From the NCBI RefSeq assembly GCF_014645015.1, contig NZ_BMLC01000003.1:1-59075 (forward strand): 59,075 bases of DNA, written 5' to 3'. Below, piece after piece: positions 46,457 to 53,880 of this stretch (positions are counted from its first letter, which is position 1; each line of letters begins with the position of its first letter). This DNA comes from Salinibacterium xinjiangense (GTDB lineage: Bacteria > Actinomycetota > Actinomycetes > Actinomycetales > Microbacteriaceae). A model generated the notes under the pieces. It was given only the letters and a program-made list of their open reading frames with translations, had not been told where the DNA came from and did not search any database. A program made the position numbers and the translations under genes.

Positions 46457-47824
46457 GTGACCACGACAGTTGATACCGATAAAACCCCCGCCTCCGTTCC
46501 GACCGCGCCGACGCCGTCTCCTGAGGGCACGCGAGCATACGATCTCGACCGCGCGCACGTCTTCCATTCGTGGTCTGCGCAGGGCGCCCTCAACCCGATG
46601 GTGATCGCGGGCGGCAGGGGCTCCGAGGTCTGGGACTTCGACGGCAACACCTATCTCGACTTTTCCAGCCAGCTCGTCAACACCAACATGGGCCACCAGC
46701 ACCCGGCGATCATCGACGCGATCAAGGCGCAGGCCGACATCCTGGCGACCGTCGCCCCCGCAGCAGCCAACCTTGCCCGTGGCGAAGCAGCCCAGCGCAT
46801 TGTCGCGAAGGCCGACGCCCACTTCGGCAAGGTCTTCTTCACCAACGGCGGGGCCGACGCGATCGAGAACGCCATCCGGATGGCTCGCATCACGACCGGC
46901 CGCGACAAAATACTCTCCACCTACCGCTCGTACCACGGCAATACGGGCGCCGCGATCGTCGCCACCGGCGACTGGCGCCGCATGCCCAACGAGTTCGCCA
47001 GGGGGCACGCCCACTTCTTCGGCCCCTTCGAATACCGCTCCGAGTTCTGGTCGACGTCGCAGGAGCAGGAGTGCGAGCGTGCGCTGCAGCACCTCGAACG
47101 CGTGATTGTCTCGGAGGGCGCGTCCACTATCGCTGCCATCCTGCTCGAGACCGTGCCCGGCACTGCTGGCGTGCTCGTGCCGCCGCCCGGCTACCTTCCC
47201 GGTGTGCGCGCGCTGTGTGACAGGTACGGCATCCTGCTCATCCTCGATGAGGTCATGTGCGGCTTCGGCCGGACGGGCCAGTGGTTCGCCTGGCAGGGCT
47301 TCGATGTCGTGCCAGACCTCGTCGCCTTCGCGAAGGGCGTCAACTCGGGCTACGTGCCCGCCGGTGGCGTGCTCATCTCTGAATCGATCGCGAACGAATT
47401 CGAGACGCAGGTGTTCCCGGGTGGGCTCACCTACTCCGGCCACCCGCTCGCGATGGCCTCCATCGTCGGATCGATCGATGCGATGGATGCCGAGGGCGTC
47501 GTCGAGAATGCCCGCACCATCGGCACGGATCACCTGGGACCGGGCCTGGCCGAGCTCGCCGAGAAGCATGAGATGATCGGCAACGTGAGGGGGCTCGGCG
47601 TGTTCTGGGCACTCGACCTCGTGGACGACCGGGAATCCCGCCAGGCCGTCTCCGGCGGGGTCATCCTGCAGCTCAAGAAGGCGATGCTCGCCCGCGGGCT
47701 CCTGCCGTTCTCTGCAGATAACCGCATCCACGTGGTGCCACCGTGCATCGTCACGCCAGACCAGGTGGCCCAGGCGCTGTCCATCTACGACGAGGCCTTC
47801 ACGGAGGTCGAGGCGAACCTGTAG
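46457..47824 (+). CDS. class III omega-aminotransferase, probable beta-alanine aminotransferase
   Basis: A 455-residue PLP enzyme. FTNGGADAIENAIRMAR binds the cofactor phosphate, SYHGNTGAA follows, LILDEVMCGFGRTG carries the PLP-binding Asp, and the Schiff-base lysine is K293 in FAKGVNSGY. After the amidohydrolase makes beta-alanine, this enzyme could convert it to malonate semialdehyde (the PydD role). It is a separate unit from the operon upstream. Other omega-amino acids remain possible substrates. Confidence 0.87.
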   Translation: MTTTVDTDKTPASVPTAPTPSPEGTRAYDLDRAHVFHSWSAQGALNPMVIAGGRGSEVWDFDGNTYLDFSSQLVNTNMGHQHPAIIDAIKAQADILATVAPAAANLARGEAAQRIVAKADAHFGKVFFTNGGADAIENAIRMARITTGRDKILSTYRSYHGNTGAAIVATGDWRRMPNEFARGHAHFFGPFEYRSEFWSTSQEQECERALQHLERVIVSEGASTIAAILLETVPGTAGVLVPPPGYLPGVRALCDRYGILLILDEVMCGFGRTGQWFAWQGFDVVPDLVAFAKGVNSGYVPAGGVLISESIANEFETQVFPGGLTYSGHPLAMASIVGSIDAMDAEGVVENARTIGTDHLGPGLAELAEKHEMIGNVRGLGVFWALDLVDDRESRQAVSGGVILQLKKAMLARGLLPFSADNRIHVVPPCIVTPDQVAQALSIYDEAFTEVEANL

Positions 47825-47833
47825 CGGGCACGA

Positions 47834-47853
47834 GCACCTCCTTTCGGTGGTGC
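47834..47853 (+). terminator. hairpin after the aminotransferase gene
   Basis: GCACC-T-CC and GG-T-GGTGC pair around TTTC, with one T-T mismatch, 10 bp after the stop. It is not followed by T residues, so it is only a weak candidate. Confidence 0.35.
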
Positions 47854-47877
47854 GCAGCGCCATCCGGCCCAGAAGCG

Positions 47878-47883
47878 TAGAAT
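47878..47883 (+). promoter_or_regulatory. -10 element for the yceD-rpmF-rnc-mutM unit
   Basis: TAGAAT is followed by 8 bp and the GTG at 47892. Confidence 0.5.
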
Positions 47884-47891
47884 CTTCTCTC

Positions 47892-48461
47892 GTGTCACAT
47901 CTCATTCAGTCCCCGTACACGGTTGCGGTCTACGACCTCATGCACCGCCCAGGCGAGATGCGCGAGAAGGATCTCGATGTCGTCGTGCCGGAAGGCTTCG
48001 GCAATGCTGTCATCGGGGTGGCGACCGGTTCCCAGATGCATATCGACGTGCGACTGGAGTCGCTTCACGACGGCATCCTGGTGTCAGGAAAGATCCGCGC
48101 GACGGCCGACGGGGAGTGCGTCCGATGCCTCATCGAGGTGCAGCTTCCGGTTCGGGTCGAATTCCAGGAGCTTTTCGCGTATTCTTTTGACGAAGCTTTT
48201 GACTATACGGTTCACGACGACCACGTCGACCTGGAACCGGTAGTCAGGGATGCGGTGGTGCTGTCACTACCGTTCCAACCGGTCTGTCAGGAAGATTGCC
48301 TCGGCCTGTGCCCAGAGTGTGGGGTGCGGCTTCTGGACAACCCGGGTCATGAGCATGAAGCTCCCGTCGATCCACGATGGGCTGCTCTTGCTGGACTCGA
48401 CAACCTGAACGACACCATCACCACAGACCCTGTCGATTTCGACACAGAAGAAAAGAGTTAG
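47892..48461 (+). CDS. yceD: YceD (DUF177) family protein
   Basis: A 189-residue protein, usually encoded right before rpmF as here. The N-terminal half has the beta-rich [15 protein letters not shown] region and [21 protein letters not shown]-terminal Cys cluster [13 protein letters not shown] suggests a zinc site. Family members are linked to 23S rRNA processing or ribosome assembly. rpmF follows 2 bp downstream. Confidence 0.85.
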   Translation: MSHLIQSPYTVAVYDLMHRPGEMREKDLDVVVPEGFGNAVIGVATGSQMHIDVRLESLHDGILVSGKIRATADGECVRCLIEVQLPVRVEFQELFAYSFDEAFDYTVHDDHVDLEPVVRDAVVLSLPFQPVCQEDCLGLCPECGVRLLDNPGHEHEAPVDPRWAALAGLDNLNDTITTDPVDFDTEEKS

Positions 48462-48463
48462 CC

Positions 48464-48667
48464 ATGGCTGTACCGAAGCGCAAAATGTCGCGGGCAAGCA
48501 CCCGCATGCGCCGCGCCCAGTGGAAGGCCACCGCCCCCACGCTCGTCAAGACCATCGAGAACGGCAAGACCGTCTACAGCCTTCCGCACCGCGCGAAGGT
48601 TGTCGAGGACTCGACCGGCACTCCCCTGTACATGGAATACAAGGGCCGCAAGGTCGCCGACGTTTGA
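48464..48667 (+). CDS. rpmF: 50S ribosomal protein L32
   Basis: A 67-residue protein starting [21 protein letters not shown], the invariable L32 N-terminus. There is no C-terminal CxxC zinc motif; it ends in [12 protein letters not shown]. This is the zinc-independent form common in actinobacteria. Confidence 0.95.
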   Translation: MAVPKRKMSRASTRMRRAQWKATAPTLVKTIENGKTVYSLPHRAKVVEDSTGTPLYMEYKGRKVADV

Positions 48668-48676
48668 GCTGATGGC

Positions 48677-48692
48677 TCGCCCTCAGGGGCGA
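48677..48692 (+). terminator. small hairpin between rpmF and rnc
   Basis: TCGCCC-TCAG-GGGCGA forms a perfect 6-bp stem with a 4-nt loop. Without a T-run it may be a processing or attenuating element inside the operon, possibly a target of the RNase III encoded next. Confidence 0.35.
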
Positions 48693-48723
48693 AGCATCGA
48701 CGAGAAGATCGTGACGCTGAACC

Positions 48724-49413
48724 ATGACGCCGAACGCTGACGAGCTATCGTCGGTACTCGGCCTCGTGGTGGTACCCGCGCTCTTCGAACTGGCGCTGAT
48801 CCACAGGTCGTTCGCCTACGAGAACGGCGGGCTCGCCCACAACGAGCGGCTCGAGTTCCTCGGAGATTCGATTTTGGGCCAAGCCGTCACGGTGATGCTC
48901 TACACCGAGAATCCGGCCCTCGACGAGGGAGAACTGGCCAAGCGACGGGCCAGCCTGGTGTCGAGCGTTGCGCTTGCCGAAGTGGCACGCTCGATCGGGC
49001 TTGGTGCGTATATCCGTCTTGGTCGTGGCGAAGAGTTGACGGGTGGCCGCGACAAGTCGTCGATTCTGGCCGACACGGTCGAGGCGCTCATCGGCGCCAC
49101 GTACCTCGACCTCGGCGGTGAGACAGCAACTGCTCTCGTGCTGAGGCTTATTCGCCCGCTGCTCGAGAATCCGAACCGTTTCGGTGCATCGATGGACCCG
49201 AAGACCAGTCTCCAGGAGCTGGCAGCCAGGCAGGGCCGTGGGCTCCCGAAGTACGAGGTCGCTGATAGTGGCCCGGATCACTCCAAGCGCTTTCACGCGA
49301 CCGTGCTGCTCGGCACTGAAGCGGTCGCGGAGGGTCACGGCTCGAGCAAGAAGCAGGCCGAGATGGCGGCAGCGCTGCAGGCGTGGACGCTGCTGCAGAC
49401 ACCCGTCGCCTGA
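48724..49413 (+). CDS. rnc: ribonuclease III
   Basis: A 229-residue double-stranded RNA endonuclease. The catalytic signature NERLEFLGDSILG is near residue 40, DTVEALIGATYLDLG carries the second acidic pair, and a dsRNA-binding domain follows (DPKTSLQELAARQGRGLPKYEV, GHGSSKKQAEMAAALQAW). Two bases separate it from mutM. Confidence 0.95.
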   Translation: MTPNADELSSVLGLVVVPALFELALIHRSFAYENGGLAHNERLEFLGDSILGQAVTVMLYTENPALDEGELAKRRASLVSSVALAEVARSIGLGAYIRLGRGEELTGGRDKSSILADTVEALIGATYLDLGGETATALVLRLIRPLLENPNRFGASMDPKTSLQELAARQGRGLPKYEVADSGPDHSKRFHATVLLGTEAVAEGHGSSKKQAEMAAALQAWTLLQTPVA

Positions 49414-49415
49414 CC

Positions 49416-50372
49416 GTGCCCGAGCTGCCCGAAGTCGAGGTTGTGCGTGCCGGGCTCGAGCCGGCCGTGACCGGTGCGCGCGTGGCATCCGTCACCGTCT
49501 TCGACGGGCGTTCACTGCGCCGTCATGACGGCCCTGCCGAAGACTTCATCGATCGCCTGGTCGGCCGCACGCTGCTCGCGCCGCAGCGCCGGGGCAAGTT
49601 CATGTGGATCCCGCTCGCGCCCCTTCCCCTTTCGGAAATTCAGGAAGTCGCGGGGCCAGCGTCCAAGGCGCCGGGGCAGGAGAGTTCCGCCCCCACGTCG
49701 CTCCCTGAATTTCCAACAGAGGCGGTCGTGACCCACCTCGGCATGAGCGGCCAAGTGCTGCTTCGTGACACGGCGACGGATGACCTGCGCACGAGAATTC
49801 GCATCGACCTGCAGCATCCCGTGCACGGGCCGCTGCGGCTCAACTTCGTCGACCAGCGCATCTTTGGCTCCATGGCGATCGACACTCTCGTGCCCTCCGT
49901 GGACGGCGGTGACACGGTGCCGTCGAAGGTCGTGCACATCGCCCGGGACCCGCTGGATGAGCGATTCGACGACTCCCTGTTCCTGGCGCGACTGGCGCGA
50001 AAGAACACGACGATCAAGCGTGCTTTGCTCGACCAGACCGTCATCAGCGGCATCGGTAACATCTATGCCGACGAGTCTCTGTGGGCCGCGAGGGTGCACT
50101 ACGACCAGCCGACGGCGACCCTCAGTCGCCCCAGGGCGAAGCTCCTGCTCGCCGAGGTTCGGCTGGTTCTTCGCAGGGCGCTGGCGGAAGGTGGCACCAG
50201 TTTCGATGCGCAATACCTGAACGTCAATGGCCAGTCAGGCTACTTCGCCCACTCGCTCAACGCCTACGGGCAGCAGGGCAAGCCGTGCCCGCGATGCGGG
50301 AGGCCCATCATCCGCGAATCATTCATGAACCGTGGGTCGCACTTCTGCGGCTTCTGCCAGCGGGTGCGTTAG
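49416..50372 (+). CDS. mutM: formamidopyrimidine-DNA glycosylase
   Basis: A 318-residue base-excision enzyme for 8-oxoguanine. After removal of the initiator residue, the catalytic proline of PELPEVEVVR is N-terminal. The H2TH region includes LLDQTVISGIGNIYADE, and the zinc finger CPRCGRPI...FCGFCQR closes the protein. An insertion of about 20 residues rich in Pro and Ala (about 73-95) is longer than in most members. The stop overlaps the convergent DUF4279 stop. Confidence 0.94.
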   Translation: MPELPEVEVVRAGLEPAVTGARVASVTVFDGRSLRRHDGPAEDFIDRLVGRTLLAPQRRGKFMWIPLAPLPLSEIQEVAGPASKAPGQESSAPTSLPEFPTEAVVTHLGMSGQVLLRDTATDDLRTRIRIDLQHPVHGPLRLNFVDQRIFGSMAIDTLVPSVDGGDTVPSKVVHIARDPLDERFDDSLFLARLARKNTTIKRALLDQTVISGIGNIYADESLWAARVHYDQPTATLSRPRAKLLLAEVRLVLRRALAEGGTSFDAQYLNVNGQSGYFAHSLNAYGQQGKPCPRCGRPIIRESFMNRGSHFCGFCQRVR

Positions 50373-50815
50373 CTCTCGTCGCCGCTGCCGGTCTGCTTGA
50401 AGAACACTTGGCCGTGAAAGTCGATGCCGAGCGCGCCCATTGCGGCGAGCAGGTCTGCGGGGATGAGAAATCCGGCCTGCATCCGGTCGGAGTAGCCGTT
50501 CCAGGCGATCTCGATGAAGTAGTGCTCGCGCAGCTTGTCGAGCGCTGTGCGTTTGGGCTGCAGCGTCTCGATGAGCCCATGCACGCTGGAGAAATCGGAT
50601 TCCTCCGCCGAGAGCATCTCGGGCGAATCCAGAACCCAGATCGAGTGGGTGCGTTCGCGCATGGACGGCTTGCCGTCGGACCCGGTGCGAACCCGACCCA
50701 CAGGGTCACCCAGTTCGGCGGTCGCCGTGGGCTCGAGCCCGAGCACTGCGGTCACCGCTGCTGCTGTGTGCGTGAGGCTCTTGATCGAGAGACTCGCTTT
50801 TCCATCAATGACCAC
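50369..50815 (-). CDS. DUF4279 domain protein
   Basis: A 148-residue protein with the DUF4279 layout: a short beta strand, TAVLGLEPTATAELGDP, HSIWVLDSPEM, LDKLREHYFIEIAWNGYSDRMQAGFLIPADLLAAMGALGID and a final strand. Function unknown. First of four genes on - that separate mutM from smc. GTG start behind a leaderless-type -10. Confidence 0.72.
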   Translation of the reverse strand: MVIDGKASLSIKSLTHTAAAVTAVLGLEPTATAELGDPVGRVRTGSDGKPSMRERTHSIWVLDSPEMLSAEESDFSSVHGLIETLQPKRTALDKLREHYFIEIAWNGYSDRMQAGFLIPADLLAAMGALGIDFHGQVFFKQTGSGDES

Positions 50816-50821
50816 CCGATA

Positions 50822-50827
50822 ACCCTA
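50822..50827 (-). promoter_or_regulatory. -10 element, leaderless DUF4279 promoter
   Basis: TAGGGT on - is followed by 6 bp and the GTG at 50815. Confidence 0.45.
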
Positions 50828-50921
50828 ACGACCCTTCGGCACCGCTGTCGCACCCCGGCCCAGCGCCGCGGATAATTTTGCCCCCGGGGGCACGTTCGAG
50901 ACGTCCGTCGTCTTCCGAACC

Positions 50922-50945
50922 TCGACCAGCCGCACGGCTGGTCGA
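50922..50945. terminator. perfect 10-bp stem hairpin between GNAT and DUF4279 genes
   Basis: TCGACCAGCC-GCAC-GGCTGGTCGA is a perfect inverted repeat, 32 bp past the GNAT stop on -. No T-run follows on either strand. It may stabilise the GNAT mRNA end or act as a factor-dependent terminator. Confidence 0.5.
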
Positions 50946-50976
50946 CACCCTGCGGCAGGTCGACACCTCGTGCAGA

Positions 50977-52047
50977 TCAGACCAGATCCTTTCGCCAGGC
51001 ACTCTCGCTGGCGATCGGCACGAAGCCGACCGCTTCATTGACATCGAGCATGTGGCGGTTCTCCTCAGCGTTGAAGGTGATGACCGATGGATGCCCCGGC
51101 GCGACTCGTTCGAGGTGCTCCAGGTTCGCGACCTTCAGCAACATGCCGAGCCGGTGCCCGCGGTGCTCACGCAGCACGAGCGTGGCGTACTGGTCCACTG
51201 CGCGGACGAGCTGTTGCGGAACCGACAACACCGTGAATCCGACCAGGCTGCCGCTACGCAGGTGCTCGTCGGCGGCGACCACTCGTCGTCGGGGGTTGAG
51301 GCGGGCGTTGCGATCGTCGAACTCGATCACGCGCTCGACGGTCCAGACATCCTCGGGCTCCTCGAGACCCGCGGAGGGGGCATCCGTGCTCATCCGAGTG
51401 GCAAGGTGGGCGAAGCCTTCGAGCCAGCGTTCCGGAGTGCGCCCCTCCCAGTAGCGCAGAACGTAGTCGACGCCACTGGACTGCTCGGCGTCAGCCAGGC
51501 GCGTCGCGAGACCGTCGACGGGCAGCCCGAGCCTGCTCGCCCGTTCCACCTGTTCGAGCCGGTAGCCGCGTCGCAGCAGAAAGCGGGTAGCTGCGTGGTC
51601 GCGAACGACAGACCCGAATCCGGTGGGCGGTGTCAGCTGCTCGCCGCTCATCGGTGGAATCGGCGTGTAGACGAGCGCTTTCGACTTGCCCGCGGATGCC
51701 GCCATCGTTTCGACGGCCTCCGCGAGGGCGGTGCCGATGCCGAGCCCGCGAAACTCGGGCAGCACCTGTGCGGCCAGCCACGCCGAATCCGCATCCTCAC
51801 CGGTCTGGGTTTCATAGATACCGCGACCGGCCATGCGACCGTCGACCCTGGCCACGAGTAGCGTCATCGGTTCGTGGGGGTTGAGAAAGTGCGGCAACTC
51901 CTCAGCGGGTTCGTAGTTGATGTCCGTCGTGCCGTAGCCGAGGGCGTTGACGGCATTGCCGAGGTCGATAGCCTCGATGAAGTCGACGGCTCCGGGATCA
52001 GCAATACCGCTGGGGATCGTCACCTCGTCGATGGTGAACGTGGTCAC
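50977..52047 (-). CDS. tandem GNAT-domain acetyltransferase
   Basis: A 356-residue protein with two GNAT-like domains. The N-terminal one has the acetyl-CoA loop LPEFRGLGIGTALAEAVE near 100-117; the C-terminal one has LREHRGHRLGMLLKVANLEHL near 300. The overall layout recalls mycothiol synthase-like or antibiotic acetyltransferases, but the acceptor is unknown. GTG start with GGGGAG 8 bp upstream. Confidence 0.8.
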   Translation of the reverse strand: MTTFTIDEVTIPSGIADPGAVDFIEAIDLGNAVNALGYGTTDINYEPAEELPHFLNPHEPMTLLVARVDGRMAGRGIYETQTGEDADSAWLAAQVLPEFRGLGIGTALAEAVETMAASAGKSKALVYTPIPPMSGEQLTPPTGFGSVVRDHAATRFLLRRGYRLEQVERASRLGLPVDGLATRLADAEQSSGVDYVLRYWEGRTPERWLEGFAHLATRMSTDAPSAGLEEPEDVWTVERVIEFDDRNARLNPRRRVVAADEHLRSGSLVGFTVLSVPQQLVRAVDQYATLVLREHRGHRLGMLLKVANLEHLERVAPGHPSVITFNAEENRHMLDVNEAVGFVPIASESAWRKDLV

Positions 52048-52147
52048 GGCGGTGGCTCCCCTGGTGCTGTGTAGTGGATGCCACCGATCGGCAGCCGTCC
52101 AAAATACGACCTCGCGGCACTGTGTCGACACACGAAGAGGGTTGAGG

Positions 52148-52873
52148 CTATAGACCGAATCCGTTGCTGACCGGCGCGATGATCCTGGAGACCACCCCTT
52201 CGCCCGCAGTCGACGTGACGACAACCGAATACGAAAGATTCGAACCGCTGGCTCCAAAACGAGCTTGGTCGTCCGGGAGCGCGATGGTCCCCATGTGAAA
52301 ATAAGTCCGATCAGGTTGATAAGGAACGCTGTAGTGCTCTGCAAAAGCCGGATCATCCGCTGGGAGAGCCAATACATCATCCCCGACCCTGGCGTGGTCG
52401 ACTGTGTCGACGATGACTCCGCGAACGGACGGGGCAGTCACCCAGACCGTTGTTACGGGAGCGTATGGAGGCTCCCCGGGCGTATTGCTGTCGCCGGAGG
52501 TGTTTCTTTCCCCGAGGAGGAAGCCGTCCCAGTTGTGCTCGAGGCGGAAGCGGCCATCGCAGGCACATTCTTCAGGGATCACGCTGTCGGGTGCGAAACC
52601 GAACGCGTCGGTCAGCACTCGCAGTACCTCAACCGGGGCTGTGAAGTAGTCGACAGTATCCACTATCGTGCCCGTGGAATCTATGACCCTGATCGCGTCG
52701 GCAAGAACCGAGACCCGGGCGACCGTTGGGGCTGGGGCTGGGGTCGGACTGGCCGCCTCGACGAGGGGAGTCGGAACGGACGTCGAGGTCGACGCTGGCG
52801 TTGTGCTCGCGCAACCGACCATCGGCAGTGTCAGCGCGATGAGAAAGACAAAATGGCGACGAGTGATTCTCAT
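52148..52873 (-). CDS. lipoprotein, DUF6174-like, paralogue 1
   Basis: A 241-residue lipoprotein (signal peptide, C21 in MVGCAS, then a Thr/Ser/Pro-rich linker). The mature domain has RVLTDAFGFAPDSVIPEE, a Cys pair in ECACDG, DHARVGDDVLALPADDP and ends VVSRIIAPVSNGFGL. It is clearly related to the next upstream gene in order and spacing of motifs. The DUF assignment is a guess; the function is unknown. Codon use and GC are lower than in the core genes. Confidence 0.65.
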   Translation of the reverse strand: MRITRRHFVFLIALTLPMVGCASTTPASTSTSVPTPLVEAASPTPAPAPTVARVSVLADAIRVIDSTGTIVDTVDYFTAPVEVLRVLTDAFGFAPDSVIPEECACDGRFRLEHNWDGFLLGERNTSGDSNTPGEPPYAPVTTVWVTAPSVRGVIVDTVDHARVGDDVLALPADDPAFAEHYSVPYQPDRTYFHMGTIALPDDQARFGASGSNLSYSVVVTSTAGEGVVSRIIAPVSNGFGL

Positions 52874-52879
52874 AGTCGC

Positions 52880-52885
52880 ATCACA
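52880..52885 (-). promoter_or_regulatory. weak -10-like element for lipoprotein 1
   Basis: TGTGAT on - is followed by 6 bp and the ATG at 52873. The hexamer departs from TANNNT, and read-through from lipoprotein 2 (26 bp away) is an alternative. Confidence 0.3.
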
Positions 52886-52899
52886 GGTGCCGACGGCAT

Positions 52900-53568
52900 T
52901 CAGATCCCATAATTCCGATCCGGGGCGATGATGCGGGTGACTTTGTCGAAGGGTGCCGTTCCGGAGACCTCCACGGCGACCCAATTCTCTGGGAATGGCA
53001 CGTCCGGGTTGGGCGAAGGAGAACGCCCGACAGTTATTCCGAGGACACCGAATTCGTTGAATGCAAAATCTGGGTATTCCTGGGCTAGAGCCTGGAGGTC
53101 GTCACCGACGGTGCTGCCCTCGAAGCTCGAAATCTCCACCTCGCCCACCTTCGCTACCGTGGTGCTGACCGTCGTCTCAGTAAATGGGCCGTCTGGATAC
53201 CAGGCGATCTGAAACCCTGTCCATGTTGCCGTCGTTCGGGCGACGAAGCCGCCTTCGAAGCTTTCATTGATGGTTTCGATCGCAGGTGCACCTCCGAAGA
53301 TCTCGGTCAGGGCAACAACCGACCCTGGGTCATGAGGTTGGTGCGCCCAGGAGTGGACGAGTGTGTCCCCAACAAAAGCGTCGAGGGTAATTGCGGAGAT
53401 GACAAGACGAGTCGTAGCCGTAACACTCGGCCCTGCGGTGGGCTCCGTGGTGGTCGGCATCCCGTTGGACGGGCGGGTGGGCTCTGTGGTTGTCGCAAGC
53501 GCGCATGCGTTGAGAGCGAACAAAGTTGCCACAGCGAGAGCAATCGCGGCGCTGGGTTTTAGCTTCAT
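52900..53568 (-). CDS. lipoprotein, paralogue 2
   Basis: A 222-residue lipoprotein with a signal peptide ending in LNACA (C22) and a Thr/Pro linker. The mature part parallels the neighbour: VVALTEIFGGAPAIETIN, GSTVGDDLQALAQEYPDF and final KVTRIIAPDRNYGI. It lacks the neighbour's Cys pair. The two probably arose by tandem duplication. The ATG at 53568 is preferred to a TTG two codons earlier. Confidence 0.65.
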   Translation of the reverse strand: MKLKPSAAIALAVATLFALNACALATTTEPTRPSNGMPTTTEPTAGPSVTATTRLVISAITLDAFVGDTLVHSWAHQPHDPGSVVALTEIFGGAPAIETINESFEGGFVARTTATWTGFQIAWYPDGPFTETTVSTTVAKVGEVEISSFEGSTVGDDLQALAQEYPDFAFNEFGVLGITVGRSPSPNPDVPFPENWVAVEVSGTAPFDKVTRIIAPDRNYGI

Positions 53569-53574
53569 GAACAA

Positions 53575-53580
53575 AGAGTA
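53575..53580 (-). promoter_or_regulatory. -10 element, leaderless lipoprotein 2 promoter
   Basis: TACTCT on - is followed by 6 bp and the ATG at 53568. Confidence 0.5.
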
Positions 53581-53880
53581 TGGTCAACGCGCTGGCTGAA
53601 TGCATCCTCACCCGGCACGATTACGTGACCAGAAGAGTTCACCACCTCTCAAGTTTCTGATCGTGATGGAGTCGACCAGGATCGGTGCCCGCGCGATCGA
53701 CGGTGATCGGTGATCGGAGATCGGGCTCGCGATCTCGGCGATTCCCGGAGCCGGTCCCGCGGTAGGGGTGGCATGCTGGGGCCACCATGCGGCGTGAACC
53801 CGTTCAGGGCGGTGTCGCGGTCTGGGCTCCGCGCTCCGGTACCGTGGTTGCAGCATCCGAGACCACTGAAGGGCGGCGAC
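53581..53880. other. intergenic region between lipoprotein 2 and smc
   Basis: About 300 bp without a convincing gene. It holds repeated TGATCGG/GATCGG units (about 53700-53728), a GGTGGC/GCCACC hairpin (53767-53786) and TACCGT (53840-53845) as a possible smc -10. The frame open from 53710 continues into smc but lacks the family N-terminus, so I treat it as leader. Confidence 0.5.

Noticed and set aside
53710-53880. N-terminal extension of SMC by 57 residues
   Set aside because: SMC proteins start at the MYLKSLTLKGFKSF-type motif, and a good ribosome binding site precedes the TTG at 53881.
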